Source: Thermoflexus sp. (GTDB taxonomy: Bacteria; Chloroflexota; Anaerolineae; Thermoflexales; Thermoflexaceae). From it: a stretch of DNA of 64,000 nucleotides. Under the pieces are notes generated by a model. It saw only the letters and a list, made by a program, of their open reading frames with translations, made no database searches and was not told where the DNA came from. The stretch is from the NCBI RefSeq assembly GCF_034432235.1, contig NZ_DAOUCJ010000079.1, positions 1 through 64,000 on the forward strand, given 5' to 3'. Numbering within the stretch: the first letter of the stretch is position 1; every line of letters starts with the position of its first letter. This document shows, piece after piece, positions 18,529 through 27,729 of the stretch. The translations under genes and the position numbers were made by a program.

Positions 18529-20319
18529 ATGGCCTTTCCCATCGGATGGGAGGAACCGAGGAGTCCGTTCTGCCGCCTGCTGAAGGGCCGGCTGGACCTC
18601 TACCACGTGCCGTTCAGCGAGCGGTCCTCGCGCATGATGGTGTTCGCGGAGGACCTGCGCCCCGGGGTGCCGGGGTTGTTCATCAGGCTGGCGGAGCGCT
18701 GGGAGAAACAACAGGAGAAGTTCGGGGACTATCGCCACCGCCGGCCGATCGTGGAGCGCATGGTGTTCCTCGGCCCGGACGGCGAGCCGCTCCCCGCCTC
18801 CTTCGTCTCCTATCCCCACGCCGTGTTCTTCCACACCCCCCGCGGCACCATCGGGATGACCTTCAATGATCCGGAGGCCCTTTACATCGCCCTGCCTGCC
18901 GAGGCCATCGGGATCCAGTTCATCGCCCAGGCGGAGACCGCGCGGGCCGACCGCCGGGGAGGGGTCCTGCGGGGGGTGCGCAACCTGGCTTACACCACCA
19001 ACGCCCGCCTGCGGCTCAACCAGATCGAATCGGCCGGCCCCGGGCTGTTCCGGGTGACCTTCCTCATCGAACCGACCCCCGATGCCGCGGTCCTGCTCAA
19101 CATCACCCCGCGCCTCGGGTTCAACCGGTCCATCCACCCGGCCCTCCCTGTCTTTCTGGAGGCGGAGGCCCGCTGGCATGACTGGTTCGCCGCCGCCCCG
19201 CCCGTCCGGGAAGATCTGGCGCCCCAGTATTACTATGCCTGGTGGGTGATGCGGGCCGGATTGATCTCCCCGCGCTACTACATGACGCGTGAGGGGATGA
19301 CCCCCAGCAAGATCCACTATGTGGGCGTGTGGCAGTGGGATGCGTGCTTCCACGCCCTGGCTTATCGCTACGTGGACCTGAAGCTGGCGGAAGACCAGAT
19401 CCGCCTCGTTCTGGATCACCAGCGAGAAGATGGGATGGTGCCTGATGCCGTCCACGACGAAGGGCGGGTGACTCATCTTCCCGTCCCGGTGGACGCGGAT
19501 GTCACCAAGCCTCCCATTACGGCCTGGGCCGCCTGGAAAATCTACGAGATGGGTGGAGATCGGGATTTCCTGGATGAGATCTACGAACCGCTGGTGCGAT
19601 GGAACAACTGGTGGTTTGAGCGGAATGATGATGATCGGGACGGCCTGTGTCAGTATAACCATCCGTATTCCTCAGGATGGGATGACTCCCCGGTGTGGGA
19701 CGAGGGGGTTCCGGTGGAGTCGCCGGATCTGAACACCTATCTGGTGATCCAGATGGAGCATCTGGCCCGCATCGCGGAGGTGATCGGGGAGCGGGAGGAT
19801 GCAGCGCGGTGGCGGGCGGAGGCAGAGGCGCTGACCCGCCGGATGATCGAGGCCATGTGGGATGAAGAAGCCGGGCTGTTCTGGCCCCTGCGGGGAGAAA
19901 CACCGGTCCGCATCAAGACCCCGCTGAGCCTTTACCCGCTGCTCACCGGCCGGCTCCCCCCCGCGATGGTGGAGCGCCTGATCGCACATCTGACGGATCC
20001 CCACGCCTTCTGGCCGCGCTATCCCATCCCCACGGTGGCCATGGACGATCCCCATTACGACCCAGAGCAGATGTGGCGCGGCCCCACCTGGCTGAACATC
20101 AACCGCCTGTTCATCGAGGGGCTGTTCCGATGCGGATACGCCGACCTGGCCCGGGAGCTGCGGCGTCGAACGCTGGAGCTGGCCCTGGGCCATCCGGATC
20201 TTTACGAGTATTATCATCCCGAAACCGGAGCCCGTCCGCCCCGGGCGGCTCCGATCTTCGGGTGGACCTCCGCTGTGTTCATCGAGCTGGCTATCGAGGC
20301 CAGCCGCGAAGAACAATAG
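18529..20319 (+). CDS. GH63-like glycoside hydrolase (mannosylglycerate/glucosylglycerate hydrolase type)
   Basis: This 596-aa protein has an N-terminal beta-sandwich part (about 1-220) and an (alpha/alpha)6 barrel (about 240-590). Motifs seen are VGVWQWDACFHALAYRY with the expected acidic residue, WDDSPVW, MWRGPTWLNINRLF and EYYHPETGARPP, matching the GH63 group that includes bacterial mannosylglycerate and glucosylglycerate hydrolases. Thermophiles use such compatible solutes, which makes that substrate attractive but unproven. It has no signal peptide and is probably cytoplasmic. It has its own promoter and is followed by a strong hairpin, so it appears monocistronic. Confidence 0.8.
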   Translation: MAFPIGWEEPRSPFCRLLKGRLDLYHVPFSERSSRMMVFAEDLRPGVPGLFIRLAERWEKQQEKFGDYRHRRPIVERMVFLGPDGEPLPASFVSYPHAVFFHTPRGTIGMTFNDPEALYIALPAEAIGIQFIAQAETARADRRGGVLRGVRNLAYTTNARLRLNQIESAGPGLFRVTFLIEPTPDAAVLLNITPRLGFNRSIHPALPVFLEAEARWHDWFAAAPPVREDLAPQYYYAWWVMRAGLISPRYYMTREGMTPSKIHYVGVWQWDACFHALAYRYVDLKLAEDQIRLVLDHQREDGMVPDAVHDEGRVTHLPVPVDADVTKPPITAWAAWKIYEMGGDRDFLDEIYEPLVRWNNWWFERNDDDRDGLCQYNHPYSSGWDDSPVWDEGVPVESPDLNTYLVIQMEHLARIAEVIGEREDAARWRAEAEALTRRMIEAMWDEEAGLFWPLRGETPVRIKTPLSLYPLLTGRLPPAMVERLIAHLTDPHAFWPRYPIPTVAMDDPHYDPEQMWRGPTWLNINRLFIEGLFRCGYADLARELRRRTLELALGHPDLYEYYHPETGARPPRAAPIFGWTSAVFIELAIEASREEQ

Positions 20320-20324
20320 ATCCA

Positions 20325-20359
20325 GGGGGCTGGGGCCACCAAAGGTGGCCCCAGCCCCC
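20325..20359 (+). terminator. Strong hairpin after the GH63-like gene
   Basis: A perfect 16-bp GC-rich stem (GGGGGCTGGGGCCACC with its complement) surrounds an AAA loop, 6 nt after the stop codon. There is no T-run, as in several terminators of this window. Confidence 0.75.
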
Positions 20360-20796
20360 CCTCGCTTCTCCCCTCGACGCAAGCCCGGCAGCCCGCCCCT
20401 TTCCCTTTTTTCTCGCCCTCTCCGCGCCGCGCCGTCGCCCGAGAAGAACCCCTTCCTCTAAGCCCAGGTCGGAGCCTCGAGATCAAGGCATCCACATGGT
20501 ATAAAATCTTTAACTTATCGGATAGTTATAAAATTTCTCACTATTTATATCGCAACTTTTGATGCGATCCGGCCGGTATCTTGAATAGATAACTCGGCGA
20601 TCGACGGGGTTCATATAGCAAGGGACAGGCTCTGCTCGTCTTCTAAGAGGGAAGGGTGTGGCGTTGTGCATTCAGGGGGTGCCCCTCCGGCCGAAGCCCT
20701 CGGATCCCCGAGCGATCGCCCGGACCATGCGGGCACAGCCGGTTGTTCGGGCCGAACAATCCCCAACCCTACCCAACCTTAAAAAGGAGGTAGACC
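20360..20796. other. 437-bp intergenic region with an AT-rich block
   Basis: No convincing gene was seen. Positions about 20,497-20,560 are strikingly AT-rich for this genome (TATAAAAT, TTATAAAATTT, CTATTTATAT), which fits an upstream promoter or protein-binding region for the secreted protein gene at 20,797. Several -10-like boxes are present, but no single promoter stands out. The last 20 bases carry AAAAAGGAGGT, an excellent ribosome-binding site. Confidence 0.5.
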
Positions 20797-22317
20797 ATGA
20801 GGACCGCGTGGATGCGCGCCGGGATGGCCGTCGGTCTGGCGCTGCTGACGCTGGGGGTGTTGATTCTGGGCACGGCCATGGCCGCTGGTGGCAGCGGCTC
20901 CTCCGGCCTTGCCGCTGTGGTCTCGGGGTTCCCAGGAGGCCGCGAGATCGCCCCTCCGCGTGCGGATCCCTCGCAGGGCCAATCCGGCACCAGCATCGAG
21001 GCGAATAAAACCGCGGAGGGCTTCTGGACCCATGTGATCACCTACGACTGGTCTGTGGAAAAGACCGTGACGCCGGATGCCCTCACCCTGGCGAAGGGCG
21101 GATCAGGCGAGGTGCACTACACGATCACCGCCACCCGCCACGTGGCGGCCAAGGCGGAGATCGCCGGCGTGCGGGGCACCATCTGCGTCACTAACACCGG
21201 GGGCGTCGCCACAGCGGGGCTGACGATCATCGATGTGGTGGAGTTCAAGAAGCCGCCCGAGATCACCGACTGGACCCCGTTCATCACGGTGACCGTGGAT
21301 GTGAGCGCGAAGCCTTCCCTGGGCCCCGGCGAGTCCCATTGTTATCCGTATGAAATCCCCTTCGAACCGCTCGCTGGCGTCACCCAGTATCGCAACCATG
21401 CCGTTGTCACCATCACCAATCACTCTGGGCATCTCGGCCAACCCTTCGGGCCGGAGCCCCAGGTCGCTTTCTCGTTGCCGGAACATCCCACCCTGGTGGA
21501 GGTGGACAAGTCCGCAACGGTGACGGATACGGAGCACTGTCCTGCCGGCTTCGCCTGTATGCCCAGCGAGACCGGACCGTGGGCGTTCTCCGATTCCGGC
21601 TCGATCTCCTTCCACAAGACCATCACCAATGAGAGCGTCTGTAACGCGACGGCGGAGCTCCACAACATCGCCACCCTCACCGAGTCCGACACCCATGAGA
21701 CCCGAACCGCGGGGGCGGTGGTTCATCTGACGGCGCCGCCGTGCCCGGTCGGCTGCGTGCTCACCCAGGGCTTCTGGAAGACCCACCCGGATGCCTGGCC
21801 GGCGGGCCACTCCCCGAATGATCCCTTCTTCTCCAGTGGGAAGACCTGGATGCAGGTCCTCTGGACGGCCCCGCGGGGCGATGCTTACTACATCCTGGCC
21901 CATCAATACATCGCGGCGGTGTTGAATATGGCCAACGGCGCGACGCCGCCGGCAGAGGTGGCGGCCGTGATCCATGATGCGACTGCCTGGTTCAGCAGCC
22001 ACGGCCCGGGCGTCCCGGCATCGTCGCCGGAGGGCCAGACCCTCATCGGCTGGTCGGAGATCCTGGCGGCTTTCAACGAGGGGAAGATGGGCGTCCCGCA
22101 CTGTGAGAACGTGGAGGCCGGGCCGGCGATGCCGCCGAAGAAGGGCGGTGGGAAGCCGGAGACGCCGCCTGGCCTGGAGAAGCGGCCGGCGATGCCCCCC
22201 GGGTTGGAGAACCGCCCGGAGAACAAGCCCGGCCAGGAGCAACGCCCCACAACCCCGCCCGGACAGGAGAAACGGCCGGAGACTCCACCCGGCCAGGGGA
22301 AGGGCAAAGGGAAGTAA
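20797..22317 (+). CDS. Large secreted protein with a QGFWKTHP motif and Pro-rich tandem repeats
   Basis: This 506-aa protein has a signal peptide (about 1-30, GLALLTLGVLILGTAMAAGG). Residues about 65-310 look like two beta-sandwich repeats with internal cysteines, of the conserved-repeat or adhesin style. Residues 325-335 carry CVLTQGFWKTHP, a motif widespread in secreted bacterial proteins of unknown function, followed by a helical domain to about 440. The tail is a low-complexity series of PPGxExRP-like units ending in Lys-rich residues. A near-perfect AAGGAGGT site precedes the ATG. It is probably cell-surface or extracellular; the function is not known. Confidence 0.85.
   Translation: MRTAWMRAGMAVGLALLTLGVLILGTAMAAGGSGSSGLAAVVSGFPGGREIAPPRADPSQGQSGTSIEANKTAEGFWTHVITYDWSVEKTVTPDALTLAKGGSGEVHYTITATRHVAAKAEIAGVRGTICVTNTGGVATAGLTIIDVVEFKKPPEITDWTPFITVTVDVSAKPSLGPGESHCYPYEIPFEPLAGVTQYRNHAVVTITNHSGHLGQPFGPEPQVAFSLPEHPTLVEVDKSATVTDTEHCPAGFACMPSETGPWAFSDSGSISFHKTITNESVCNATAELHNIATLTESDTHETRTAGAVVHLTAPPCPVGCVLTQGFWKTHPDAWPAGHSPNDPFFSSGKTWMQVLWTAPRGDAYYILAHQYIAAVLNMANGATPPAEVAAVIHDATAWFSSHGPGVPASSPEGQTLIGWSEILAAFNEGKMGVPHCENVEAGPAMPPKKGGGKPETPPGLEKRPAMPPGLENRPENKPGQEQRPTTPPGQEKRPETPPGQGKGKGK
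22147..22314 (+). repeat. Pro/Glu/Arg-rich tandem peptide repeats at the C-terminus
   Basis: The sequence encodes about six imperfect units of the type P-P-G-(L/Q)-E-(K/N/Q)-R-P, separated by short linkers, and ends in a GKGKGK tail. The repeat is visible at DNA level as recurring CCGGAG and GAGAAGCGGCCGG-like blocks. Confidence 0.7.
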
Positions 22318-22336
22318 CCGAAACCGAGGGAAACGG

Positions 22337-22364
22337 GATGGGGGCCGCCTCGGCGGCCCCCATC
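22337..22364. terminator. Bidirectional hairpin between convergent genes
   Basis: GATGGGGGCCGCC, a 2-base loop and the exact complement form a 13-bp stem between the secreted protein gene and the convergent HAD gene. It reaches into the HAD stop codon. There is no T-run. Confidence 0.7.
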
Positions 22365-23148
22365 ACCTTGTTCCCGTCAGCCACGCGGGGAGCTCCGCCA
22401 CGGAGCTCAGGATGGCATCCGGCCGGATCGACCCCTCCAGATCGGCCGGTCGGAATTTGCCGGTCCGCACCAGGACGCCCCGCATCCCCACCGATTGCGC
22501 CCCGCCGACATCGACCTCGATATCGTCCCCCACCATCGCGGCCTGCTCCGGCGGCACATGGAGATCCTCGAGGATCAACCGGAAGAAGGCGGGATCCGGC
22601 TTCCCGAGGATCAGGGCCTTCTGTCCGGTCGCCTCCTCGAGGGCGGCGATGAAGGGCCCCACATCCAGCCGGAGCCCATCCGCCGCCCGATAATAGCGGG
22701 TTCGCCCCAGCCCGATGAGGGCCGCGCCCTCCTCCAGGATCAACCGGAACGCCCGGTTCAGCTGATCAAAGGTCCACGCGTCCCCCAGGTCGCCCACCAC
22801 CACATAATCGGGCCGCTGCTCATCCTCCTGGACGCCTGCGAAGTCCTCCCGGGCGCCCTCAGGCACCAGCAGGAAGGCCCGGGCGCCCTGGGCCTTCAAG
22901 AAGCGACCGGCGGCCCATGGGGGGCTGTAGATCTCCTCCGGGAGAGCCGGGAAGCCCATGAGGGTCAACCGCTCGGCCAGGGCGCGGCGGCTGCGGGTTG
23001 TGGTATTGGTGACAAAGCGGACCGTCATCCCCCGGGTCCGGAGGGCCCGGACGGCTTCCACCGCGCCCGGGATCGGACCCTCTGCCGTGTAGAGGGTGCC
23101 ATCCAGATCAAGAAGGACTGCCCGGATCTCCGGATGAGAAGAGGACAT
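22363..23148 (-). CDS. HAD-superfamily IIA hydrolase (NagD/p-nitrophenylphosphatase-like)
   Basis: The 261-aa protein has the HAD motifs in order: LLDLDGTLYTAEGPIPGA (nucleophile DLDGT), VTNTTTRSR (motif II Thr), KPDPAFF (motif III Lys) and VGDDIEVDVGGAQSVGM (motif IV). The IIA-type cap lies between motifs II and III. Such enzymes dephosphorylate small phosphates (nucleotides, phosphoglycolate-like or sugar phosphates), and the substrate is unassigned. The ATG at 23148 is preceded by AAAGGGGTGA. It is the last gene of the minus-strand run that starts with rmd. Confidence 0.88.
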   Translation of the reverse strand: MSSSHPEIRAVLLDLDGTLYTAEGPIPGAVEAVRALRTRGMTVRFVTNTTTRSRRALAERLTLMGFPALPEEIYSPPWAAGRFLKAQGARAFLLVPEGAREDFAGVQEDEQRPDYVVVGDLGDAWTFDQLNRAFRLILEEGAALIGLGRTRYYRAADGLRLDVGPFIAALEEATGQKALILGKPDPAFFRLILEDLHVPPEQAAMVGDDIEVDVGGAQSVGMRGVLVRTGKFRPADLEGSIRPDAILSSVAELPAWLTGTR

Positions 23149-23302
23149 GGTCTGTTCACCCCTTTCTCGAGACCATGAAGGCCATCCCTCCCCCCTCTGG
23201 GGAGCTCCCCATCGGGTTTCGTCCCCAGGGGGAACCGGGCTGTGGCCCACCTGCTGATTACATAGAAGGGGCATATCGGCCTAAGCCGGTCGTCCTGCTT
23301 TT

Positions 23303-24226
23303 TCATTGATCCACCAGCAGGCCCTGCACAACCTGCGCATAGATCCGAACCCGCTTCCAGCGCATCGCCCGTTTGTGCCCCAGGGCCGCCTTCGATCCTT
23401 CCACCAGTATCTGCCACAGGTATTGTCCAATCAGAAACCATCGGAGGGCGGCCGCGGCGATCCGGCCGTGATGCTTCCGAAAGTAGCGGACTTTGCTTCG
23501 CTGGAAGGCCAGATGCTGCACCGCGGGCACCTGATCGCTGCTCCGCCCCCCATAGTGGATCACCTTCGCCCGGGGATAATAAAACACCCGCCAGCCCGCC
23601 GCCCGCATCCGCCGGCACCAGTCCAGCTCTTCCGCATACATAAAGAATCCCTCATCCATCGGCCCGACCCGCTCCACCGCCTCCCGACGAACCAGCATGG
23701 CCGCCCCCGTCACCCAGTCGACCTCCTGGATCTCCTCATCCGACCGATCCAGCACGTAATACCGTCGGAGGATCCTGCGGGGCGCGTAAGGCTGCCACCA
23801 GGTGCTCTCGAAGAGGGCCGTCCAGAACGTGGGGAACCGGCGGCGGGAGGATTGAACGGTCCCATCAGGATTCAGCAGCTGCGGGCCGATCACGCCGGCC
23901 TCCGGGTGCTCTTCGGCGAAGGCCACCAGGGATTCGATGGCCCGATCCAGAACCCGGGTGTCCGGGTTCAGCAGGAAAAAATAACGGCCCCGGGCAACCG
24001 CCATCCCCTGGTTGTTCGCCGCCGGGAAGCCCCGATTGACCGAATTGACCAGGAGATGGACTTCCGGAAAAGCCTCCCGCACCCGCTCCGGCGTCCCATC
24101 CGTGGAGGCATTGTCCACCAGGATGATCTCCCCCTTCAGCGCGCCCAGCGCCCCCCGTACCGAGTCCAGACAGGGAGCCAGCCACTCCCAGACGTTCCAG
24201 CTCACAATGATCACGGAGACGTCCAT
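23303..24226 (-). CDS. GT2-family glycosyltransferase (rhamnosyltransferase-like)
   Basis: This 307-aa protein shows VSVIIVSWNVWEWL, IILVDNASTDGTPERV (UDP/GDP-sugar binding), FFLLNPDTRV (DxD-type metal site), and GAAMLVRREAVERVGPMDEGFFMYAEELDWCRRM, the acceptor and catalytic region of GT2 enzymes resembling WbbL rhamnosyltransferases. A C-terminal amphipathic or membrane-associated part follows. It lies in the same run as the GDP-D-rhamnose genes, so rhamnosyl transfer to a surface glycan is plausible. The ATG at 24226 lacks a clear Shine-Dalgarno site, so the start is less sure. Confidence 0.88.
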   Translation of the reverse strand: MDVSVIIVSWNVWEWLAPCLDSVRGALGALKGEIILVDNASTDGTPERVREAFPEVHLLVNSVNRGFPAANNQGMAVARGRYFFLLNPDTRVLDRAIESLVAFAEEHPEAGVIGPQLLNPDGTVQSSRRRFPTFWTALFESTWWQPYAPRRILRRYYVLDRSDEEIQEVDWVTGAAMLVRREAVERVGPMDEGFFMYAEELDWCRRMRAAGWRVFYYPRAKVIHYGGRSSDQVPAVQHLAFQRSKVRYFRKHHGRIAAAALRWFLIGQYLWQILVEGSKAALGHKRAMRWKRVRIYAQVVQGLLVDQ

Positions 24227-24296
24227 TTGAGGAACGCTTGGCTGATCGAGGGAAGCGCAACGCGCGGAGCACATGCCGTCCCCACGGGGGAATGAC

Positions 24297-25286
24297 TCAG
24301 CGATCCCGGCGCAGGATATGATCTCCGAGGGACCACAGCGCATGCCACGCGGGGCCGTCCGGCAGGCCTTGAAGATGGGCCCGGCTTCGACGCACAAACG
24401 CTTCAGCCTCCGCCACCGAACGCGCGATGGCCTCTGAATCCCGGATCCGCCGCACGGCCTCTTCGATCATCCGATCATCCCCGGAGTTTCCCTCCAGGAT
24501 TTGAAGGATCAGCGGATCCTCCGGGTGCTCTTCCAGGTAAAGCAACACGGGGAGGGTCGCCAGCCCCTGACGCAGATCGTTGCCGATCGGCTTGCCCATG
24601 GCCTGCACCTCCCCTGTGAAGTCCAGGACATCGTCCATGATCTGAAAGGCCATGCCCAGATCCACCCCGTATTGCCGCAGGGCCTCGACTTCCGGCTCCG
24701 GCGCCTGCGCCAGCACCGCCGCGGCCTCGGTGGCCAGCTCGAACATGGCCGCGGTCTTGGCGTAGATCCGTCGCAGGTAATCCTGCCGGTTCCGCATCGC
24801 CTCGCGCTCGCCGAACTGCTGATGCAATTCGCCCTCGCAGATCGTCATCAGCGTGCGGGCGAAGATCGCCATGACCCGGACGTTCTCCGTGCGCGCGGCC
24901 AGAGAAGCCGCATAGGCGAAGAGATAATCCCCCGTGAGCACAGTCGCCGCCGGGGTCCAGATGGCGTTGAGGGTTGGGATCCCTCGTCGAAGAAGAGAGC
25001 CGTCGATCAGATCATCGTGGATGAGGGTGGCGGTGTGCAGCATCTCAACGGCAGCGGCGAGGCTGACCATTGCGTCATCCGCAGGCCGGTAAAGCCGGCC
25101 GGTCAGGAGGACCAGCAGGGGGCGGATCCGTTTCCCTCCCGCCGTGAGCAGATGATCCACTGCGGTCCTGAGGGGCTCGAAGGTCAGCGGGATCTCCCGC
25201 ATCCGGGCTTCCACCCGCTCCAGATCCTCGCGGAGCCATTCCTGGATCCTTCGCAATGAGGGTCCATATTGCACCGTGAGAGGCAT
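24297..25286 (-). CDS. Trans-isoprenyl diphosphate (polyprenyl) synthase
   Basis: This 329-aa enzyme condenses isopentenyl diphosphate with an allylic diphosphate. The two Asp-rich metal sites are visible: LIHDDLIDGSLLRRG and FQIMDDVLDFTG, together with GGKRIRPLL near the N-terminus. The residues before the first Asp-rich motif are small (MLHTAT), which is typical of medium- to long-chain synthases, as used for quinone tails or undecaprenyl-like carriers. Chain length cannot be fixed from the sequence. It sits between tatD and the GT2 gene. Confidence 0.93.
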   Translation of the reverse strand: MPLTVQYGPSLRRIQEWLREDLERVEARMREIPLTFEPLRTAVDHLLTAGGKRIRPLLVLLTGRLYRPADDAMVSLAAAVEMLHTATLIHDDLIDGSLLRRGIPTLNAIWTPAATVLTGDYLFAYAASLAARTENVRVMAIFARTLMTICEGELHQQFGEREAMRNRQDYLRRIYAKTAAMFELATEAAAVLAQAPEPEVEALRQYGVDLGMAFQIMDDVLDFTGEVQAMGKPIGNDLRQGLATLPVLLYLEEHPEDPLILQILEGNSGDDRMIEEAVRRIRDSEAIARSVAEAEAFVRRSRAHLQGLPDGPAWHALWSLGDHILRRDR

Positions 25287-25466
25287 TCCCGGTTTACCTA
25301 GGTTCAGGATACGAGTCGGAAAGGGGGGCCCTGTGCCCACCTTACATTCATTTTAAAGCAGCCTCCCGGTTCTGTCACAGGAAAGTGAATATTTCCACAA
25401 AATCCCATCGCCCAGAGCGCCTGCTCTTCTCCGTCATGGGGTGCGGGAGATCCCTCAGCGCCCCGT

Positions 25467-26264
25467 TCACCCTTCGCCCTCCCCAAACCGGAAGATCCGC
25501 CGGGCGTTCCGATGGGTTTGCTCAGCGATGTGTTCCAGGGGAAGGTTCAGGACGCGAGCCAGGGCCTCGGCGATCAGCCGGAGATAGGCCGGCTCATTCC
25601 GACGCCCTCGATAGGGCTGAGGGGGCAGATAGGGCGCATCGGTCTCCAGGACCAGCGCGGAGGCCCCGACCGCCTGCACGGCCTCCCGAAGCGCCTCCGC
25701 GCGAGGATAGGTGATGGGTCCTCCGATGCCCAGGGCAAAGCCCCAGGCGGCGGCCGCCCGGGCCATGGCCGCGTCCCCGGAGAACGCGTGCAGGATCCCC
25801 CAAGCGCCTGGACGGGCAGCCACCCAGCGCTCCAGCTCCTCCATCACAGCGTCCCGGGCCTCCCGCTGATGGATGATCACGGGCAGTCCCAGCTCGCCGG
25901 CCAGCTCCAGCTGCGCCCGGAACGCTTCGCGCTGCGCCTCCCGGGGGGAAAGGTCCCGATAGAAATCCAGGCCGATCTCTCCGATCGCCACAACCCGGGG
26001 ATGCCGGGCCCATTCCTGCAGCTGCGTGAGGGCCGCTGGCGAGAAGGTCAAGGCCGCATGGGGGTGGATCCCCACCGCCACATAGATCCCGGGATAACGC
26101 TCCGCCAGCTGCAAAGCGGCCGGGATCCGCTCCAGGGTCACCGAGGGGATCACCAGGACCTCCACCCCGGCCTCCCGCGCCCGGGCCAGCGCCTCCTCCC
26201 GGTCCTCATCGAAGGCAGGATCGTCCAGGTGACAATGGGTATCGATCAGCGTCATCGGGGCCAT
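25467..26264 (-). CDS. tatD: TatD-family metal-dependent hydrolase (DNase)
   Basis: The 265-aa TIM-barrel protein has the metal ligands expected for TatD: DTHCHLDDPAF, VGIHPHAA, IGEIGLDFYRD, IIHQREA, LHAFSGD, and LETDAPYLPPQ. TatD enzymes are 3'-5' exonucleases or DNA-repair-linked hydrolases. The gene lies 39 bp downstream of the phosphohexomutase on the same strand and is likely co-transcribed, though not related in function. Confidence 0.93.
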   Translation of the reverse strand: MAPMTLIDTHCHLDDPAFDEDREEALARAREAGVEVLVIPSVTLERIPAALQLAERYPGIYVAVGIHPHAALTFSPAALTQLQEWARHPRVVAIGEIGLDFYRDLSPREAQREAFRAQLELAGELGLPVIIHQREARDAVMEELERWVAARPGAWGILHAFSGDAAMARAAAAWGFALGIGGPITYPRAEALREAVQAVGASALVLETDAPYLPPQPYRGRRNEPAYLRLIAEALARVLNLPLEHIAEQTHRNARRIFRFGEGEG

Positions 26265-26303
26265 GATTCCTGATCTTGTCAGGCCCGGGGAGCCTATGAA
26301 TTT

Positions 26304-27728
26304 CTACCCCTCAAGACCGGCCAGGGCGCGGCCCGCGGCGAGCAGCTGCGGCACCCGCTCCGGCGTGGTGGTCTCCGCATAGATCCGCAACAGGGGCTCC
26401 GTGCCCGAGAACCGGATCAGCAGCCAGCCGCCATCCTCCAGGTAGAACTTGTAGCCATCACTGCGGTCGATCCGGACGACCCGGAGCCCGGCCAGCCGCT
26501 CCGGTTGCGCCTGATCCAGCCGGGCCCGGGTTTCCCCCCGGCGCTCCGGCGGGAATTCCACATCGATGCGCGAATAATAATGGGGGCCGACCAGACGGAA
26601 GAGCCACTCGATGAGCGCAGAGGGCCGCTTCCCTGTCTGAACCATGAAGTCCAGCAGATACAGGCCAGCCAGGATGCCGTCCCGCTCCGGCAGATGCCCC
26701 CGGAAGGCGAATCCCCCGCTCTCCTCACCCCCGATGAGGGCATCGGTCTCCAGCATCTTCGGGGCCACATACTTGAAGCCGACGCCCGTCTCATAAACCG
26801 GAACCCCATATCGCTCCCCCAGTTTCTCGAGCATGGAGGTGGTGGAGAGCGTTTTGACGATCGGTCCCCGCTGTCCCCGGACCTCCAGGAGGTAAAGGGC
26901 CAGCAGGCCGTAGACGCGCAGCTGATCCACAAATTCCCCTCGCTCATCCACCAGACCCACCCGATCGGCATCGCCATCCGTCGCGATCCCGGCGTCGGCC
27001 TTCAGGGCCCGCACCTGCTCCTGCAGGTCCTCCAGGTTGGGGGGAATGGGCTCCGGGCGCTTCATGCGGGGGAAGATAGGGTTGCGCTCGCCGTGGATCT
27101 CCACAATGCGGATGCGCCCGGGGGAAAGCAGCCGCCGCAACCAGCCTGCCCCGCTCCCCCACATCGGATCCACCACGACGGTGAGATCCGCCTGCCGGAG
27201 GGCTTCCAGATCCACCCGGGTCTGGAGATGCTCGATGTAAGCAGGGGTCGGATCGAAGATCTCCACCAGTCCTTTCGCCTGCGCCTCCGCCAGCGGCATC
27301 CGTTTCACTCCGCTCTCATCCGGGGGGATGCGGGCTTCGATCTCCATGAGGCCTTGAGGATCCACGGCGCCCCCGAAACGGTTGCGGACCTTGAAGCCGT
27401 TGTCCGTGGGGGGATTGTGGCTGGCGGTGATGTTGATGGCTCCGGCCGCGCCGCGAGCGACCACGCCGTAGCTGATCACCGGCGTCGGCACGGCCCGATC
27501 GCACAGATAGACCCGGATGCCGTTGCCGGCCAGGACCTCGGCGCAGGCCGCCGCGAAGTGCTCAGAGGCGAACCGGTGATCGTAGCCGATCACCACCCCC
27601 TCTTTCGCCTGGCTGGTATCCAGCAACCACCGGGCGAAGCCCTGCGCGCATCGCCGGACGTTCGCGAACGTGTAATCGTCGGCGATGCGGCCGCGCCATC
27701 CGTCGGTGCCGAAGCGGATGACCGTCAT
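26304..27728 (-). CDS. Phosphoglucomutase/phosphomannomutase
   Basis: The 474-aa alpha-D-phosphohexomutase has all four domains: FGTDGWRGRI at the N-terminus, the phosphoserine loop ITASHNPPTDNG, the metal loop TDGDADRVG, the sugar-binding GGEESGGFAFRGH, and the C-terminal phosphate-binding RFSGTEPLLRIY. It converts hexose-6-phosphate to hexose-1-phosphate. Lying 1 bp after gmd, it probably supplies mannose-1-phosphate for GDP-mannose here, although a glucose role cannot be excluded. The start at 27728 is preceded by GGGAGGG. Confidence 0.92.
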   Translation of the reverse strand: MTVIRFGTDGWRGRIADDYTFANVRRCAQGFARWLLDTSQAKEGVVIGYDHRFASEHFAAACAEVLAGNGIRVYLCDRAVPTPVISYGVVARGAAGAINITASHNPPTDNGFKVRNRFGGAVDPQGLMEIEARIPPDESGVKRMPLAEAQAKGLVEIFDPTPAYIEHLQTRVDLEALRQADLTVVVDPMWGSGAGWLRRLLSPGRIRIVEIHGERNPIFPRMKRPEPIPPNLEDLQEQVRALKADAGIATDGDADRVGLVDERGEFVDQLRVYGLLALYLLEVRGQRGPIVKTLSTTSMLEKLGERYGVPVYETGVGFKYVAPKMLETDALIGGEESGGFAFRGHLPERDGILAGLYLLDFMVQTGKRPSALIEWLFRLVGPHYYSRIDVEFPPERRGETRARLDQAQPERLAGLRVVRIDRSDGYKFYLEDGGWLLIRFSGTEPLLRIYAETTTPERVPQLLAAGRALAGLEG

Positions 27729-27729
27729 C

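Noticed and set aside
22147..22314. CRISPR-like array
   Set aside because: The repeated blocks are in frame, imperfect, without spacers of constant length, and encode a Pro/Glu/Arg peptide repeat.
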